DNA from: Limanda limanda | Lineage: Eukaryota > Chordata > Actinopteri > Pleuronectiformes > Pleuronectidae | Assembly (NCBI RefSeq): GCF_963576545.1 | Contig: NW_026870456.1 | Coordinates: 186,001-250,000, forward strand | Length of the DNA: 64,000 nt | Reading direction: 5' to 3' | In this document: positions 25,301 through 38,300 of the stretch, one piece after another | Layout of the letters: each line of letters starts with the position of its first letter | Position numbering within the stretch: position 1 is the first letter of the stretch | Position numbers and translations under genes: made by a program | The notes under the pieces: model-generated | What the model was told of the DNA's origin: nothing | Databases searched by the model: none | Seen by the model: only the letters and a program-made list of their open reading frames with translations

Positions 25301-26328
25301 GGGATGGTACCAATCGATCCGCAGGACCCAAATTAGTCCAGATGCAACCACTTTCCAAGTCTCTCCGACCTTCACAAAAAAAGTTATTCAAGAATATCTC
25401 TTTCTCCTATGTGCTTTCATCCCTAACCCTAACCCTAACCCTTCCGAAAGTCGGAGAAGCTCAAGGATGGTACCGATCGATGCGCGCAACCCCATTTAGT
25501 GGGGGTAGAGCCTACTTGCAAGTCTCTCCGACCTTCACAAAAAAAGTTATTCAAGAATATCTCTTTCTCCTATGTGCTTTCATCCCTAACCCTAACCCTA
25601 ACCCTTCCGAAAGTCGGAGAAGCTCAAGGATGGTACCGATCGATGCGCGCTACCCCATTTAGTGGGGGTAGAGCCTACTTGCAAGTCTCTCCGACCTTCA
25701 CAAAAAAAGTTATTCAAGAATATCTCTTTCTCCTATGTGCTTTCATCCCTAACCCTAACCCTAACCCTTCCGAAAGTCGGAGAAGCTCAAGGATGGTACT
25801 GATCGATGCGCGCTACCCCATTTAGTGGGGGTAGAGCCTACTTGCAAGTCTCTCCGACCTTCACAAAAAAAGTTATTCAAGAATATCTCTTTCTCCTATG
25901 TGCTTTCATCCCTAACCCTAACCCTAACCCTTCCGAAAGTCGGAGAAGCTCAAAGATGGTAACGATCGATGCGCGCTACCCCATTTAGTGGGGGTAGAGC
26001 CTACTTGCAAGTCTCTCCGACCTTCACAAAAAAAGTTATTCAAGAATATCTCTTTCTCCTATGTGCTTTCATCCCTAACCCTAACCCTAACCCTTCCGAA
26101 AGTCGGAGAAGCTCAAGGATGGTACCGATCGATGCGCGCTACCCCATTTAGTGGGGGTAGAGCCTACTTGCAAGTCTCTCCGACCTTCACAAAAAAAGTT
26201 ATTCAAGAATATCTCCTCAGATTTGGGGGAATTTCGTCGGTCGACCTCTTCCGAAGGTCGTACAAGCTCGGGGATGGTACCAATCGATCCGCAGGACCCA
26301 AATTAGTCCAGATGCAACCACTTTCCAA

Positions 26329-29300
26329 GTCTCTCCGACCTTCACAAAAAAAGTTATTCAAGAATATCTCTTTCTCCTATGTGCTTTCATCCCTAACCCT
26401 AACCCTTCCGAAAGTCGGAGAAGCTCAAGGATGGTACCGATCGATGCGCGCAACCCCATTTAGTGGGGGTAGAGCCTACTTGCAAGTCTCTCCGACCTTC
26501 ACAAAAAAAGTTATTCAAGAATATCTCTTTCTCCTATGTGCTTTCATCCCTAACCCTAACCCTAACCCTTCCGAAAGTCGGAGAAGCTCAAGGATGGTAC
26601 CGATCGATGCGCGCTACCCCATTTAGTGGGGGCAGAGCCTACTTGCAAGTCTCTCCGACCTTCACAAAAAAAGTTATTCAAGAATATCTCTTTCTCCTAT
26701 GTGCTTTCATCCCTAACCCTAACCCTTCCGAAAGTCGGAGAAGCTCAAGGATGGTACCGATCGATGCGCGCTACCCCATTTAGTGGGGGTAGAGCCTACT
26801 TGCAAGTCTCTCCGACCTTCACAAAAAAAGTTATTCAAGAATATCTCTTTCTCCTATGTGCTTTCATCCCTAACCCTAACCCTAACCCTTCCGAAAGTCG
26901 GAGAAGCTCAAGGATGGTACCGATCGATGCGCGCTACCCCATTTAGTGGGGGTAGAGCCTACTTGCAAGTCTCTCCGACCTTCACAAAAAAAGTTATTCA
27001 AGAATATCTCCTCAGATTTGGGGGAATTTCGTCGGTCGACCTCTTCCGAAGGTCGTACAAGCTCGGGGATGGTACCAATCGATCCGCAGGACCCAAATTA
27101 GTCCAGATGCAACCACTTTCCAAGTCTCTCCGACCTTCACAAAAAAAGTTATTCAAGAATATCTCTTTCTCCTATGTGCTTTCATCCCTAACCCTAACCC
27201 TAACCCTTCCGAAAGTCGGAGAAGCTCAAGGATGGTACCGATCGATGCGCGCTACCCCATTTAGTGGGGGTAGAGCCTACTTGCAAGTCTCTCCGACCTT
27301 CACAAAAAAAGTTATTCAAGAATATCTCCTCAGATTTGGGGGAATTTCGTCGGTCGACCTCTTCCGAAGGTCGTACAAGCTCGGGGATGGTACCAATCGA
27401 TCCGCAGGACCCAAATTAGTCCAGATGCAACCACTTTCCAAGTCTCTCCGACCTTCACAAAAAAAGTTATTCAAGAATATCTCTTTCTCCTATGTGCTTT
27501 CATCCCTAACCCTAACCCTAACCCTTCCGAAAGTCGGAGAAGCTCAAGGATGGTACCGATCGATGCGCGCAACCCCATTTAGTGGGGGTAGAGCCTACTT
27601 GCAAGTCTCTCCGACCTTCACAAAAAAAGTTATTCAAGAATATCTCTTTCTCCTATGTGCTTTCATCCCTAACCCTAACCCTAACCCTTCCGAAAGTCGG
27701 AGAAGCTCAAGGATGGTACCGATCGATGCGCGCTACCCCATTTAGTGGGGGTAGAGCCTACTTGCAAGTCTCTCCGACCTTCACAAAAAAAGTTATTCAA
27801 GAATATCTCTTTCTCCTATGTGCTTTCATCCCTAACCCTAACCCTAACCCTTCCGAAAGTCGGAGAAGCTCAAGGATGGTAACGATCGATGCGCGCTACC
27901 CCATTTAGTGGGGGTAGAGCCTACTTGCAAGTCTCTCCGACCTTCACAAAAAAAGTTATTCAAGAATATCTCTTTCTCCTATGTGCTTTCATCCCTAACC
28001 CTAACCCTAACCCTTCCGAAAGTCGGAGAAGCTCAAGGATGGTACCGATCGATGCGCGTTACCCCATTTAGTGGGGGTAGAGCCTACTTGCAAGTCTCTC
28101 CGACCTTCACAAAAAAAGTTATTCAAGAATATCTCCTCAGATTTGGGGGAATTTCGTCGGTCGACCTCTTCCGAAGGTCGTACAAGCTCATGGATGGTAC
28201 CAATCGATCCGCAGGACCCAAATTAGTCCAGATGCAACCACTTTCCAAGTCTCTCCGACCTTCACAAAAAAAGTTATTCAAGAATATCTCTTTCTCCTAT
28301 GTGCTTTCATCCCTAACCCTAACCCTAACCCTTCCGAAAGTCGGAGAAGCTCAAGGATGGTACCGATCGATGCGCGCTACCCCATTTAGTGGGGGTAGAG
28401 CCTACTTGCAAGTCTCTCCGACCTTCACAAAAAACGTTATTCAAGAATATCTCTTTCTCCTATGTGCTTTCATCCCTAACCCTAACCCTAACCCTTCCGA
28501 AAGTCGGAGAAGCTCAAGGATGGTACCGATCGATGCGCGCTACCCCATTTAGTGGGGGTAGAGCCTACTTGCAAGTCTCTCCGACCTTCACAAAAAAAGT
28601 TATTCAAGAATATCTCCTCAGATTTGGGGGAATTTCGTCGGTCGACCTCTTCCGAAGGTCGTACAAGCTCGGGGATGGTACCAATCGATCCGCAGGACCC
28701 AAATTAGTACAGATGCAACCACTTTTCAAGTCTCTCCGACCTTCACAAAAAAAGTTATTCAAGAATATCTCTTTCTCCAATGTGCTTTCATCCCTAACCC
28801 TAACCCTAACCCTTCCGAAAGTCGGAGAAGCTCAAGGATGGTACCGATCGATGCGCGCTACCCCATTTAGTGGGGGTAGAGCCTACTTGCAAGTCTCTCC
28901 GACCTTCACAAAAAAAGTTATTCAAGAATATCTCTTTCTCCTATGTGCTTTCATCCCTAACCCTAACCCTAACCCTTCCGAAAGTCGGAGAAGCTCAAGG
29001 ATGGTACCGATCGATGCGCGCTACCCCATTTAGTGGGGGTAGAGCCTACTTGCAAGTCTCTCCGACCTTCACAAAAAAAGTTATTCAAGAATATCTCCTC
29101 AGATTTGGGGGAATTTCGTCGGTCGACCTCTTCCGAAGGTCGTACAAGCTCGGGGATGGTACCAATCGATCCGCAGGACCCAAATTAGTCCAGATGCAAC
29201 CACTTTCCAAGTCTCTCCGACCTTCACAAAAAAAGTTATTCAAGAATATCTCTTTCTCCTATGTGCTTTCATCCCTAACCCTAACCCTAACCCTTCCGAA

Positions 29301-32300
29301 AGTCGGAGAAGCTCAAGGATGGTACCGATCGATGCGCGCTACCCCATTTAGTGGGGGTAGAGCCTACTTGCAAGTCTCTCCGACCTTCACAAAAAAAGTT
29401 ATTCAAGAATATCTCCTCAGATTTGGGGGAATTTCGTCGGTCGACCTCTTCCGAAGGTCGTACAAGCTCGGGGATGGTACCAATCGATCCGCAGGACCCA
29501 AATTAGTCCAGATGCAACCACTTTCCAAGTCTCTCCGACCTTCACAAAAAAAGTTATTCAAGAATATCTCTTTCTCCTATGTGCTTTCATCCCTAACCCT
29601 AACCCTAACCCTTCCGAAAGTCGGAGAAGCTCAAGGATGGTACCGATCGATGCGCGCAACCCCATTTAGTGGGGGTAGAGCCTACTTGCAAGTCTCTCCG
29701 ACCTTCACAAAAAAAGTTATTCAAGAATATCTCTTTCTCCTATGTGCTTTCATCCCTAACCCTAACCCTAACCCTTCCGAAAGTCGGAGAAGCTCAAGGA
29801 TGGTACCGATCGATGCGCGCTACCCCATTTAGTGGGGGTAGAGCCTACTTGCAAGTCTCTCCGACCTTCACAAAAAAAGTTATTCAAGAATATCTCTTTC
29901 TCCTATGTGCTTTCATCCCTAACCCTAACCCTAACCCTTCCGAAAGTCGGAGAAGCTCAAGGATGGTAACGATCGATGCGCGCTACCCCATTTAGTGGGG
30001 GTAGAGCCTACTTGCAAGTCTCTCCGACCTTCACAAAAAAAGTTATTCAAGAATATCTCTTTCTCCTATGTGCTTTCATCCCTAACCCTAACCCTAACCC
30101 TTCCGAAAGTCGGAGAAGCTCAAGGATGGTACCGATCGATGCGCGTTACCCCATTTAGTGGGGGTAGAGCCTACTTGCAAGTCTCTCCGACCTTCACAAA
30201 AAAAGTTATTCAAGAATATCTCCTCAGATTTGGGGGAATTTCGTCGGTCGACCTCTTCCGAAGGTCGTACAAGCTCATGGATGGTACCAATCGATCCGCA
30301 GGACCCAAATTAGTCCAGATGCAACCACTTTCCAAGTCTCTCCGACCTTCACAAAAAAAGTTATTCAAGAATATCTCTTTCTCCTATGTGCTTTCATCCC
30401 TAACCCTAACCCTAACCCTTCCGAAAGTCGGAGAAGCTCAAGGATGGTACCGATCGATGCGCGCTACCCCATTTAGTGGGGGTAGAGCCTACTTGCAAGT
30501 CTCTCCGACCTTCACAAAAAACGTTATTCAAGAATATCTCTTTCTCCTATGTGCTTTCATCCCTAACCCTAACCCTAACCCTTCCGAAAGTCGGAGAAGC
30601 TCAAGGATGGTACCGATCGATGCGCGCTACCCCATTTAGTGGGGGTAGAGCCTACTTGCAAGTCTCTCCGACCTTCACAAAAAAAGTTATTCAAGAATAT
30701 CTCCTCAGATTTGGGGGAATTTCGTCGGTCGACCTCTTCCGAAGGTCGTACAAGCTCGGGGATGGTACCAATCGATCCGCAGGACCCAAATTAGTACAGA
30801 TGCAACCACTTTTCAAGTCTCTCCGACCTTCACAAAAAAAGTTATTCAAGAATATCTCTTTCTCCAATGTGCTTTCATCCCTAACCCTAACCCTAACCCT
30901 TCCGAAAGTCGGAGAAGCTCAAGGATGGTACCGATCGATGCGCGCTACCCCATTTAGTGGGGGTAGAGCCTACTTGCAAGTCTCTCCGACCTTCACAAAA
31001 AAAGTTATTCAAGAATATCTCTTTCTCCTATGTGCTTTCATCCCTAACCCTAACCCTAACCCTTCCGAAAGTCGGAGAAGCTCAAGGATGGTACCGATCG
31101 ATGCGCGCTACCCCATTTAGTGGGGGTAGAGCCTACTTGCAAGTCTCTCCGACCTTCACAAAAAAAGTTATTCAAGAATATCTCTTTCTCCTATGTGCTT
31201 TCATCCCTAACCCTAACCCTAACCCTTCCGAAAGTCGGAGAAGCTCAAGGATGGTACCGATCGATGCGCGCTACCCCATTTAGTGGGGGTAGAGCCTACT
31301 TGCAAGTCTCTCCGACCTTCACAAAAAAAGTTATTCAAGAATATCTCTTTCTCCTATGTGCTTTCATCCCTAACCCTAACCCTTCCGAAAGTCGGAGAAG
31401 CTCAAGGATGGTACCGATCGATGCGCGCAACCCCATTTAGTGGGGGTAGAGCCTACTTGCAAGTCTCTCCGACCTTCACAAAAAAAGTTATTCAAGAATA
31501 TCTCTTTCTCCTATGTGCTTTCATCCCTAACCCTAACCCTAACCCTTCCGAAAGTCGGAGAAGCTCAAGGATGGTACCGATCGATGCGCGCTACCCCATT
31601 TAGTGGGGGTAGAGCCTACTTGCAAGTCTCTCCGACCTTCACAAAAAACGTTATTCAAGAATATCTCTTTCTCCTATGTGCTTTCATCCCAAACCCTAAC
31701 CCTAACCCTTCCGAAAGTCGGAGAAGCTCAAGGATGGTACCGATCGATGCGCGCTACCCCATTTAGTGGGGGTAGAGCCTACTTGCAAGTCTCTCCGACC
31801 TTCACAAAAAAAGTTATTCAAGAATATCTCCTCAGATTTGGGGGAATTTCGTCGGTAGACCTCTTCCGAAGGTCGTACAAGCTCGGGGATGGTACCAATC
31901 GATCCGCAGGACCCAAATTAGTACAGATGCAACCACTTTTCAAGTCTCTCCGACCTTCACAAAAAAAGTTATTCAAGAATATCTCTTTCTCCTATGTGCT
32001 TTCATCCCTAACCCTAACCCTAACCCTTCCGAAAGTCGGAGAAGCTCAAGGATGGTACCGATCGATGCGCGCTACCCCATTTAGTGGGGGTAGAGCCTAC
32101 TTGCAAGTCTCTCCGACCTTCACAAAAAAAGTTATTCAAGAATATCTCTTTCTCCTATGTGCTTTCATCCCTAACCCTAACCCTAACCCTTCCGAAAGTC
32201 GGAGAAGCTCAAGGATGGTACCGATCGATGCGCGCTACCCCATTTAGTGGGGGTAGAGCCTACTTGCAAGTCTCTCCGACCTTCACAAAAAAAGTTATTC

Positions 32301-35300
32301 AAGAATATCTCTTTCTCCTATGTGCTTTCATCCCTAACCCTAACCCTAACCCTTCCGAAAGTCGGAGAAGCTCAAGGATGGTACCGATCGATGCGCGCAA
32401 CCCCATTTAGTGGGGGTAGAGCCTACTTGCAAGTCTCTCCGACCTTCACAAAAAAAGTTATTCAAGAATATCTCTTTCTCCTATGTGCTTTCATCCCTAA
32501 CCCTAACCCTAACCCTTCCGAAAGTCGGAGAAGCTCAAGGATGGTACCGATCGATGCGCGCTACCCCATTTAGTGGGGGTAGAGCCTACTTGCAAGTCTC
32601 TCCGACCTTCACAAAAAAAGTTATTCAAGAATATCTCTTTCTCCTATGTGCTTTCATCCCTAACCCTAACCCTAACCCTTCCGAAAGTCGGAGAAGCTCA
32701 AGGATGGTAACGATCGATGCGCGCTACCCCATTTAGTGGGGGTAGAGCCTACTTGCAAGTCTCTCCGACCTTCACAAAAAAAGTTATTCAAGAATATCTC
32801 TTTCTCCTATGTGCTTTCATCCCTAACCCTAACCCTAACCCTTCCGAAAGTCGGAGAAGCTCAAGGATGGTACCGATCGATGCGCGCTACCCCATTTAGT
32901 GGGGGTAGAGCCTACTTGAAAGTCTCTCCGACCTTCACAAAAAAAGTTATTCAAGAATATCTCCTCAGATTTGGGGGAATTTCGTCGGTCGACCTCTTCC
33001 GAAGGTCGTACAAGCTCGGGGATGGTACCAATCGATCCGCAGGACCCAAATTAGTCCAGATGCAACCACTTTCCAAGTCTCTCCGACCTTCACAAAAAAA
33101 GTTATTCAAGAATATCTCTTTCTCCTATGTGCTTTCATCCCTAACCCTAACCCTAACCCTTCCGAAAGTCGGAGAAGCTCAAGGATGGTACCGATCGATG
33201 CGCGCTACCCCATTTAGTGGGGGTAGAGCCTACTTGCAAGTCTCTCCGACCTTCACAAAAAAAGTTATTCAAGAATATCTCTTTCTCCTATGTGCTTTCA
33301 TCCCTAACCCTAACCCTTCCGAAAGTCGGAGAAGCTCAAGGATGGTACCGATCGATGCGCGCTACCCCATTTAGTGGGGGTAGAGCCTACTTGCAAGTCT
33401 CTCCGACCTTCACAAAAAAAGTTATTCAAGAATATCTCTTTCTCCTATGTGCTTTCATCCCTAACCCTAACCCTAACCCTTCCGAAAGTCGGAGAAGCTC
33501 AAGGATGGTAACGATCGATGCGCGCTACCCCATTTAGTGGGGGTAGAGCCTACTTGCAAGTCTCTCCGACCTTCACAAAAAAAGTTATTCAAGAATATCT
33601 CTTTCTCCTATGTGCTTTCATCCCTAACCCTAACCCTAACCCTTCCGAAAGTCGGAGAAGCTCAAGGATGGTACCGATCGATGCGCGCTACCCCATTTAG
33701 TGGGGGTAGAGCCTACTTGAAAGTCTCTCCGACCTTCACAAAAAAAGTTATTCAAGAATATCTCCTCAGATTTGGGGGAATTTCGTCGGTCGACCTCTTC
33801 CGAAGGTCGTACAAGCTCGGGGATGGTACCAATCGATCCGCAGGACCCAAATTAGTCCAGATGCAACCACTTTCCAAGTCTCTCCGACCTTCACAAAAAA
33901 AGTTATTCAAGAATATCTCTTTCTCCTATGTGCTTTCATCCCTAACCCTAACCCTAACCCTTCCGAAAGTCGGAGAAGCTCAAGGATGGTACCGATCGAT
34001 GCGCGCTACCCCATTTAGTGGGGGTAGAGCCTACTTGCAAGTCTCTCCGACCTTCACAAAAAAAGTTATTCAAGAATATCTCTTTCTCCTATGTGCTTTC
34101 ATCCCTAACCCTAACCCTAACCCTTCCGAAAGTCGGAGAAGCTCAAGGATGGTACCGATCGATGCGCGCTACCCCATTTAGTGGGGGTAGAGCCTACTTG
34201 CAAGTCTCTCCGACCTTCACAAAAAAAGTTATTCAAGAATATCTCTTTCTCCTATGTGCTTTCATCCCTAACCCTAACCCTAACCCTTCCGAAAGTCGGA
34301 GAAGCTCAAGGATGGTAACGATCGATGCGCGCTACCCCATTTAGTGGGGGTAGAGCCTACTTGCAAGTCTCTCCGACCTTCACAAAAAAAGTTATTCAAG
34401 AATATCTCTTTCTCCTATGTGCTTTCATCCCTAACCCTAACCCTAACCCTTCCGAAAGTCGGAGAAGCTCAAGGATGGTACCGATCGATGCGCGCTACCC
34501 CATTTAGTGGGGGTAGAGCCTACTTGCAAGTCTCTCCGACCTTCACAAAAAAAGTTATTCAAGAATATCTCCTCAGATTTGGGGGAATTTCGTCGGTCGA
34601 CCTCTTCCGAAGGTCGTACAAGCTCATGGATGGTACCAATCGATCCGCAGGACCCAAATTAGTCCAGATGCAACCACTTTCCAAGTCTCTCCGACCTTCA
34701 CAAAAAAAGTTATTCAAGAATATCTCTTTCTCCTATGTGCTTTCATCCCTAACCCTAACCCTAACCCTTCCGAAAGTCGGAGAAGCTCAAGGATGGTACC
34801 GATCGATGCGCGCTACCCCATTTAGTGGGGGTAGAGCCTACTTGCAAGTCTCTCCGACCTTCACAAAAAACGTTATTCAAGAATATCTCTTTCTCCTATG
34901 TGCTTTCATCCCTAACCCTAACCCTAACCCTTCCGAAAGTCGGAGAAGCTCAAGGATGGTACCGATCGATGCGCGCTACCCCATTTAGTGGGGGTAGAGC
35001 CTACTTGCAAGTCTCTCCGACCTTCACAAAAAAAGTTATTCAAGAATATCTCCTCAGATTTGGGGGAATTTCGTCGGTCGACCTCTTCCGAAGGTCGTAC
35101 AAGCTCGGGGATGGTACCAATCGATCCGCAGGACCCAAATTAGTACAGATGCAACCACTTTTCAAGTCTCTCCGACCTTCACAAAAAAAGTTATTCAAGA
35201 ATATCTCTTTCTCCTATGTGCTTTCATCCCTAACCCTAACCCTAACCCTTCCGAAAGTCGGAGAAGCTCAAGGATGGTACCGATCGATGCGCGCTACCCC

Positions 35301-38300
35301 ATTTAGTGGGGGTAGAGCCTACTTGCAAGTCTCTCCGACCTTCACAAAAAAAGTTATTCAAGAATATCTCTTTCTCCTATGTGCTTTCATCCCTAACCCT
35401 AACCCTTCCGAAAGTCGGAGAAGCTCAAGGATGGTACCGATCGATGCGCGCTACCCCATTTAGTGGGGGTAGAGCCTACTTGCAAGTCTCTCCGACCTTC
35501 ACAAAAAAAGTTATTCAAGAATATCTCTTTCTCCTATGTGCTTTCATCCCTAACCCTAACCCTAACCCTTCAGAAAGTCGGAGAAGCTCAAGGATGGTAC
35601 CGATCGATGCGCGCAACCCCATTTAGTGGGGGTAGAGCCTACTTGCAAGTCTCTCCGACCTTCACAAAAAAAGTTATTCAAGAATATCTCTTTCTCCTAT
35701 GTGCTTTCATCCCTAACCCTAACCCTAACCCTTCCGAAAGTCGGAGAAGCTCAAGGATGGTACCGATCGATGCGCGCTACCCCATTTAGTGGGGGTAGAG
35801 CCTACTTGCAAGTCTCTCCGACCTTCACAAAAAAAGTTATTCAAGAATATCTCTTTCTCCTATGTGCTTTCATCCCTAACCCTAACCCTAACCCTTCCGA
35901 AAGTCGGAGAAGCTCAAGGATGGTAACGATCGATGCGCGCTACCCCATTTAGTGGGGGTAGAGCCTACTTGCAAGTCTCTCCGACCTTCACAAAAAAAGT
36001 TATTCAAGAATATCTCTTTCTCCTATGTGCTTTCATCCCTAACCCTAACCCTAACCCTTCCGAAAGTCGGAGAAGCTCAAGGATGGTACCGATCGATGCG
36101 CGCTACCCCATTTAGTGGGGGTAGAGCCTACTTGAAAGTCTCTCCGACCTTCACAAAAAAAGTTATTCAAGAATATCTCCTCAGATTTGGGGGAATTTCG
36201 TCGGTCGACCTCTTCCGAAGGTCGTACAAGCTCGGGGATGGTACCAATCGATCCGCAGGACCCAAATTAGTCCAGATGCAACCACTTTCCAAGTCTCTCC
36301 GACCTTCACAAAAAAAGTTATTCAAGAATATCTCTTTCTCCTATGTGCTTTCATCCCTAACCCTAACCCTAACCCTTCCGAAAGTCGGAGAAGCTCAAGG
36401 ATGGTACCGATCGATGCGCGCTACCCCATTTAGTGGGGGTAGAGCCTACTTGCAAGTCTCTCCGACCTTCACAAAAAAAGTTATTCAAGAATATCTCTTT
36501 CTCCTATGTGCTTTCATCCCTAACCCTAACCCTAACCCTTCCGAAAGTCGGAGAAGCTCAAGGATGGTACCGATCGATGCGCGCTACCCCATTTAGTGGG
36601 GGTAGAGCCTACTTGCAAGTCTCTCCGACCTTCACAAAAAAAGTTATTCAAGAATATCTCCTCAGATTTGGGGGAATTTCGTCGGTCGACCTCTTCCAAA
36701 GGTCGTACAAGCTCGGGGATGGTACCAATCTATCCACAGGACCCAAATTAGTCCAGATGCAACCACTTTCCAAGTCTCTCCGACCTTCACAAAAAAAGTT
36801 ATTCAAGAATATCTCTTTCTCCTATGTGCTTTCATCCCTAACCCTAACCCTAACCCTTCCGAAAGTCGGAGAAGCTCAAGGATGGTACCGATCGATGCGC
36901 GCTACCCCATTTAGTGGGGGTAGAGCCTACTTGCAAGTCTCTCCGACCTTCACAAAAAAAGTTATTCAAGAATATCTCTTTCTCCTATGTGCTTTCATCC
37001 CTAACCCTAACCCTAACCCTTCCGAAAGTCGGAGAAGCTCAAGGATGGTACCGATCGATGCGCGCTACCCCATTTAGTGGGGGTAGAGCCTACTTGCAAG
37101 TCTCTCCGACCTTCACAAAAAAAGTTATTCAAGAATATCTCTTTCTCCTATGTGCTTTCATCCCTAACCCTAACCCTAACCCTTCCGAAAGTCGGAGAAG
37201 CTCAAGGATGGTACCGATCGATGCGCGCTACCCCATTTAGTGGGGGTAGAGCCTACTTGCAAGTCTCTCCGACCTTCACAAAAAAAGTTATTCAAGAATA
37301 TCTCCTCAGATTTGGGGGAATTTCGTCGGTCGACCTCTTCCGAAGGTCGTACAAGCTCGGGGATGGTACCAATCGATCCGCAGGACCCAAATTAGTCCAG
37401 ATGCAACCACTTTCCAAGTCTCTCCGACCTTCACAAAAAAAGTTATTCAAGAATATCTCTTTCTCCTATGTGCTTTCATCCCTAACCCTAACCCTAACCC
37501 TTCCGAAAGTCGGAGAAGCTCAAGGATGGTACCGATCGATGCGCGCAACCCCATTTAGTGGGGGTAGAGCCTACTTGCAAGTCTCTCCGACCTTCACAAA
37601 AAAAGTTATTCAAGAATATCTCTTTCTCCTATGTGCTTTCATCCCTAACCCTAACCCTAACCCTTCCGAAAGTCGGAGAAGCTCAAGGATGGTACCGATC
37701 GATGCGCGCTACCCCATTTAGTGGGGGTAGAGCCTACTTGCAAGTCTCTCCGACCTTCACAAAAAAAGTTATTCAAGAATATCTCTTTCTCCTATGTGCT
37801 TTCATCCCTAACCCTAACCCTAACCCTTCCGAAAGTCGGAGAAGCTCAAGGATGGTACCGATCGATGCGCGCTACCCCATTTAGTGGGGGTAGAGCCTAC
37901 TTGCAAGTCTCTCCGACCTTCACAAAAAAAGTTATTCAAGAATATCTCTTTCTCCTATGTGCTTTCATCCCTAACCCTAACCCTAACCCTTCCGAAAGTC
38001 GGAGAAGCTCAAGGATGGTACCGATCGATGCGCGCTACCCCATTTAGTGGGGGTAAAGCCTACTTGCAAGTCTCTCCGACCTTCACAAAAAAAGTTATTC
38101 AAGAATATCTCTTTCTCCTATGTGCTTTCATCCCTAACCCTAACCCTAACCCTTCCGAAAGTCGGAGAAGCTCAAGGATGGTACCGATCGATGCGCGCTA
38201 CCCCATTTAGTGGGGGTAGAGCCTACTTGCAAGTCTCTCCGACCTTCACAAAAAAAGTTATTCAAGAATATCTCCTCAGATTTGGGGGAATTTCGTCGGT

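Larger units (their letters stand above)
3177..26328 (+). repeat. Large duplicated unit, copy 1 (23,152 bp)
   Basis: The order of A, B and short A monomers, and their private variants, recurs head-to-tail in the next 25 kb. For example the GGGGGCAGAG variant near 3481 recurs 23,152 bp later, and the rare B at 11386 recurs 25,233 bp later. Ends are given at monomer boundaries; the true left junction could lie between about 2.87 and 3.24 kb because flanking monomers are so alike. Inside the unit, older duplications are visible, including a 6583-bp offset between about 16.4-18.4 and 23.0-25.0 kb. Confidence 0.85.
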
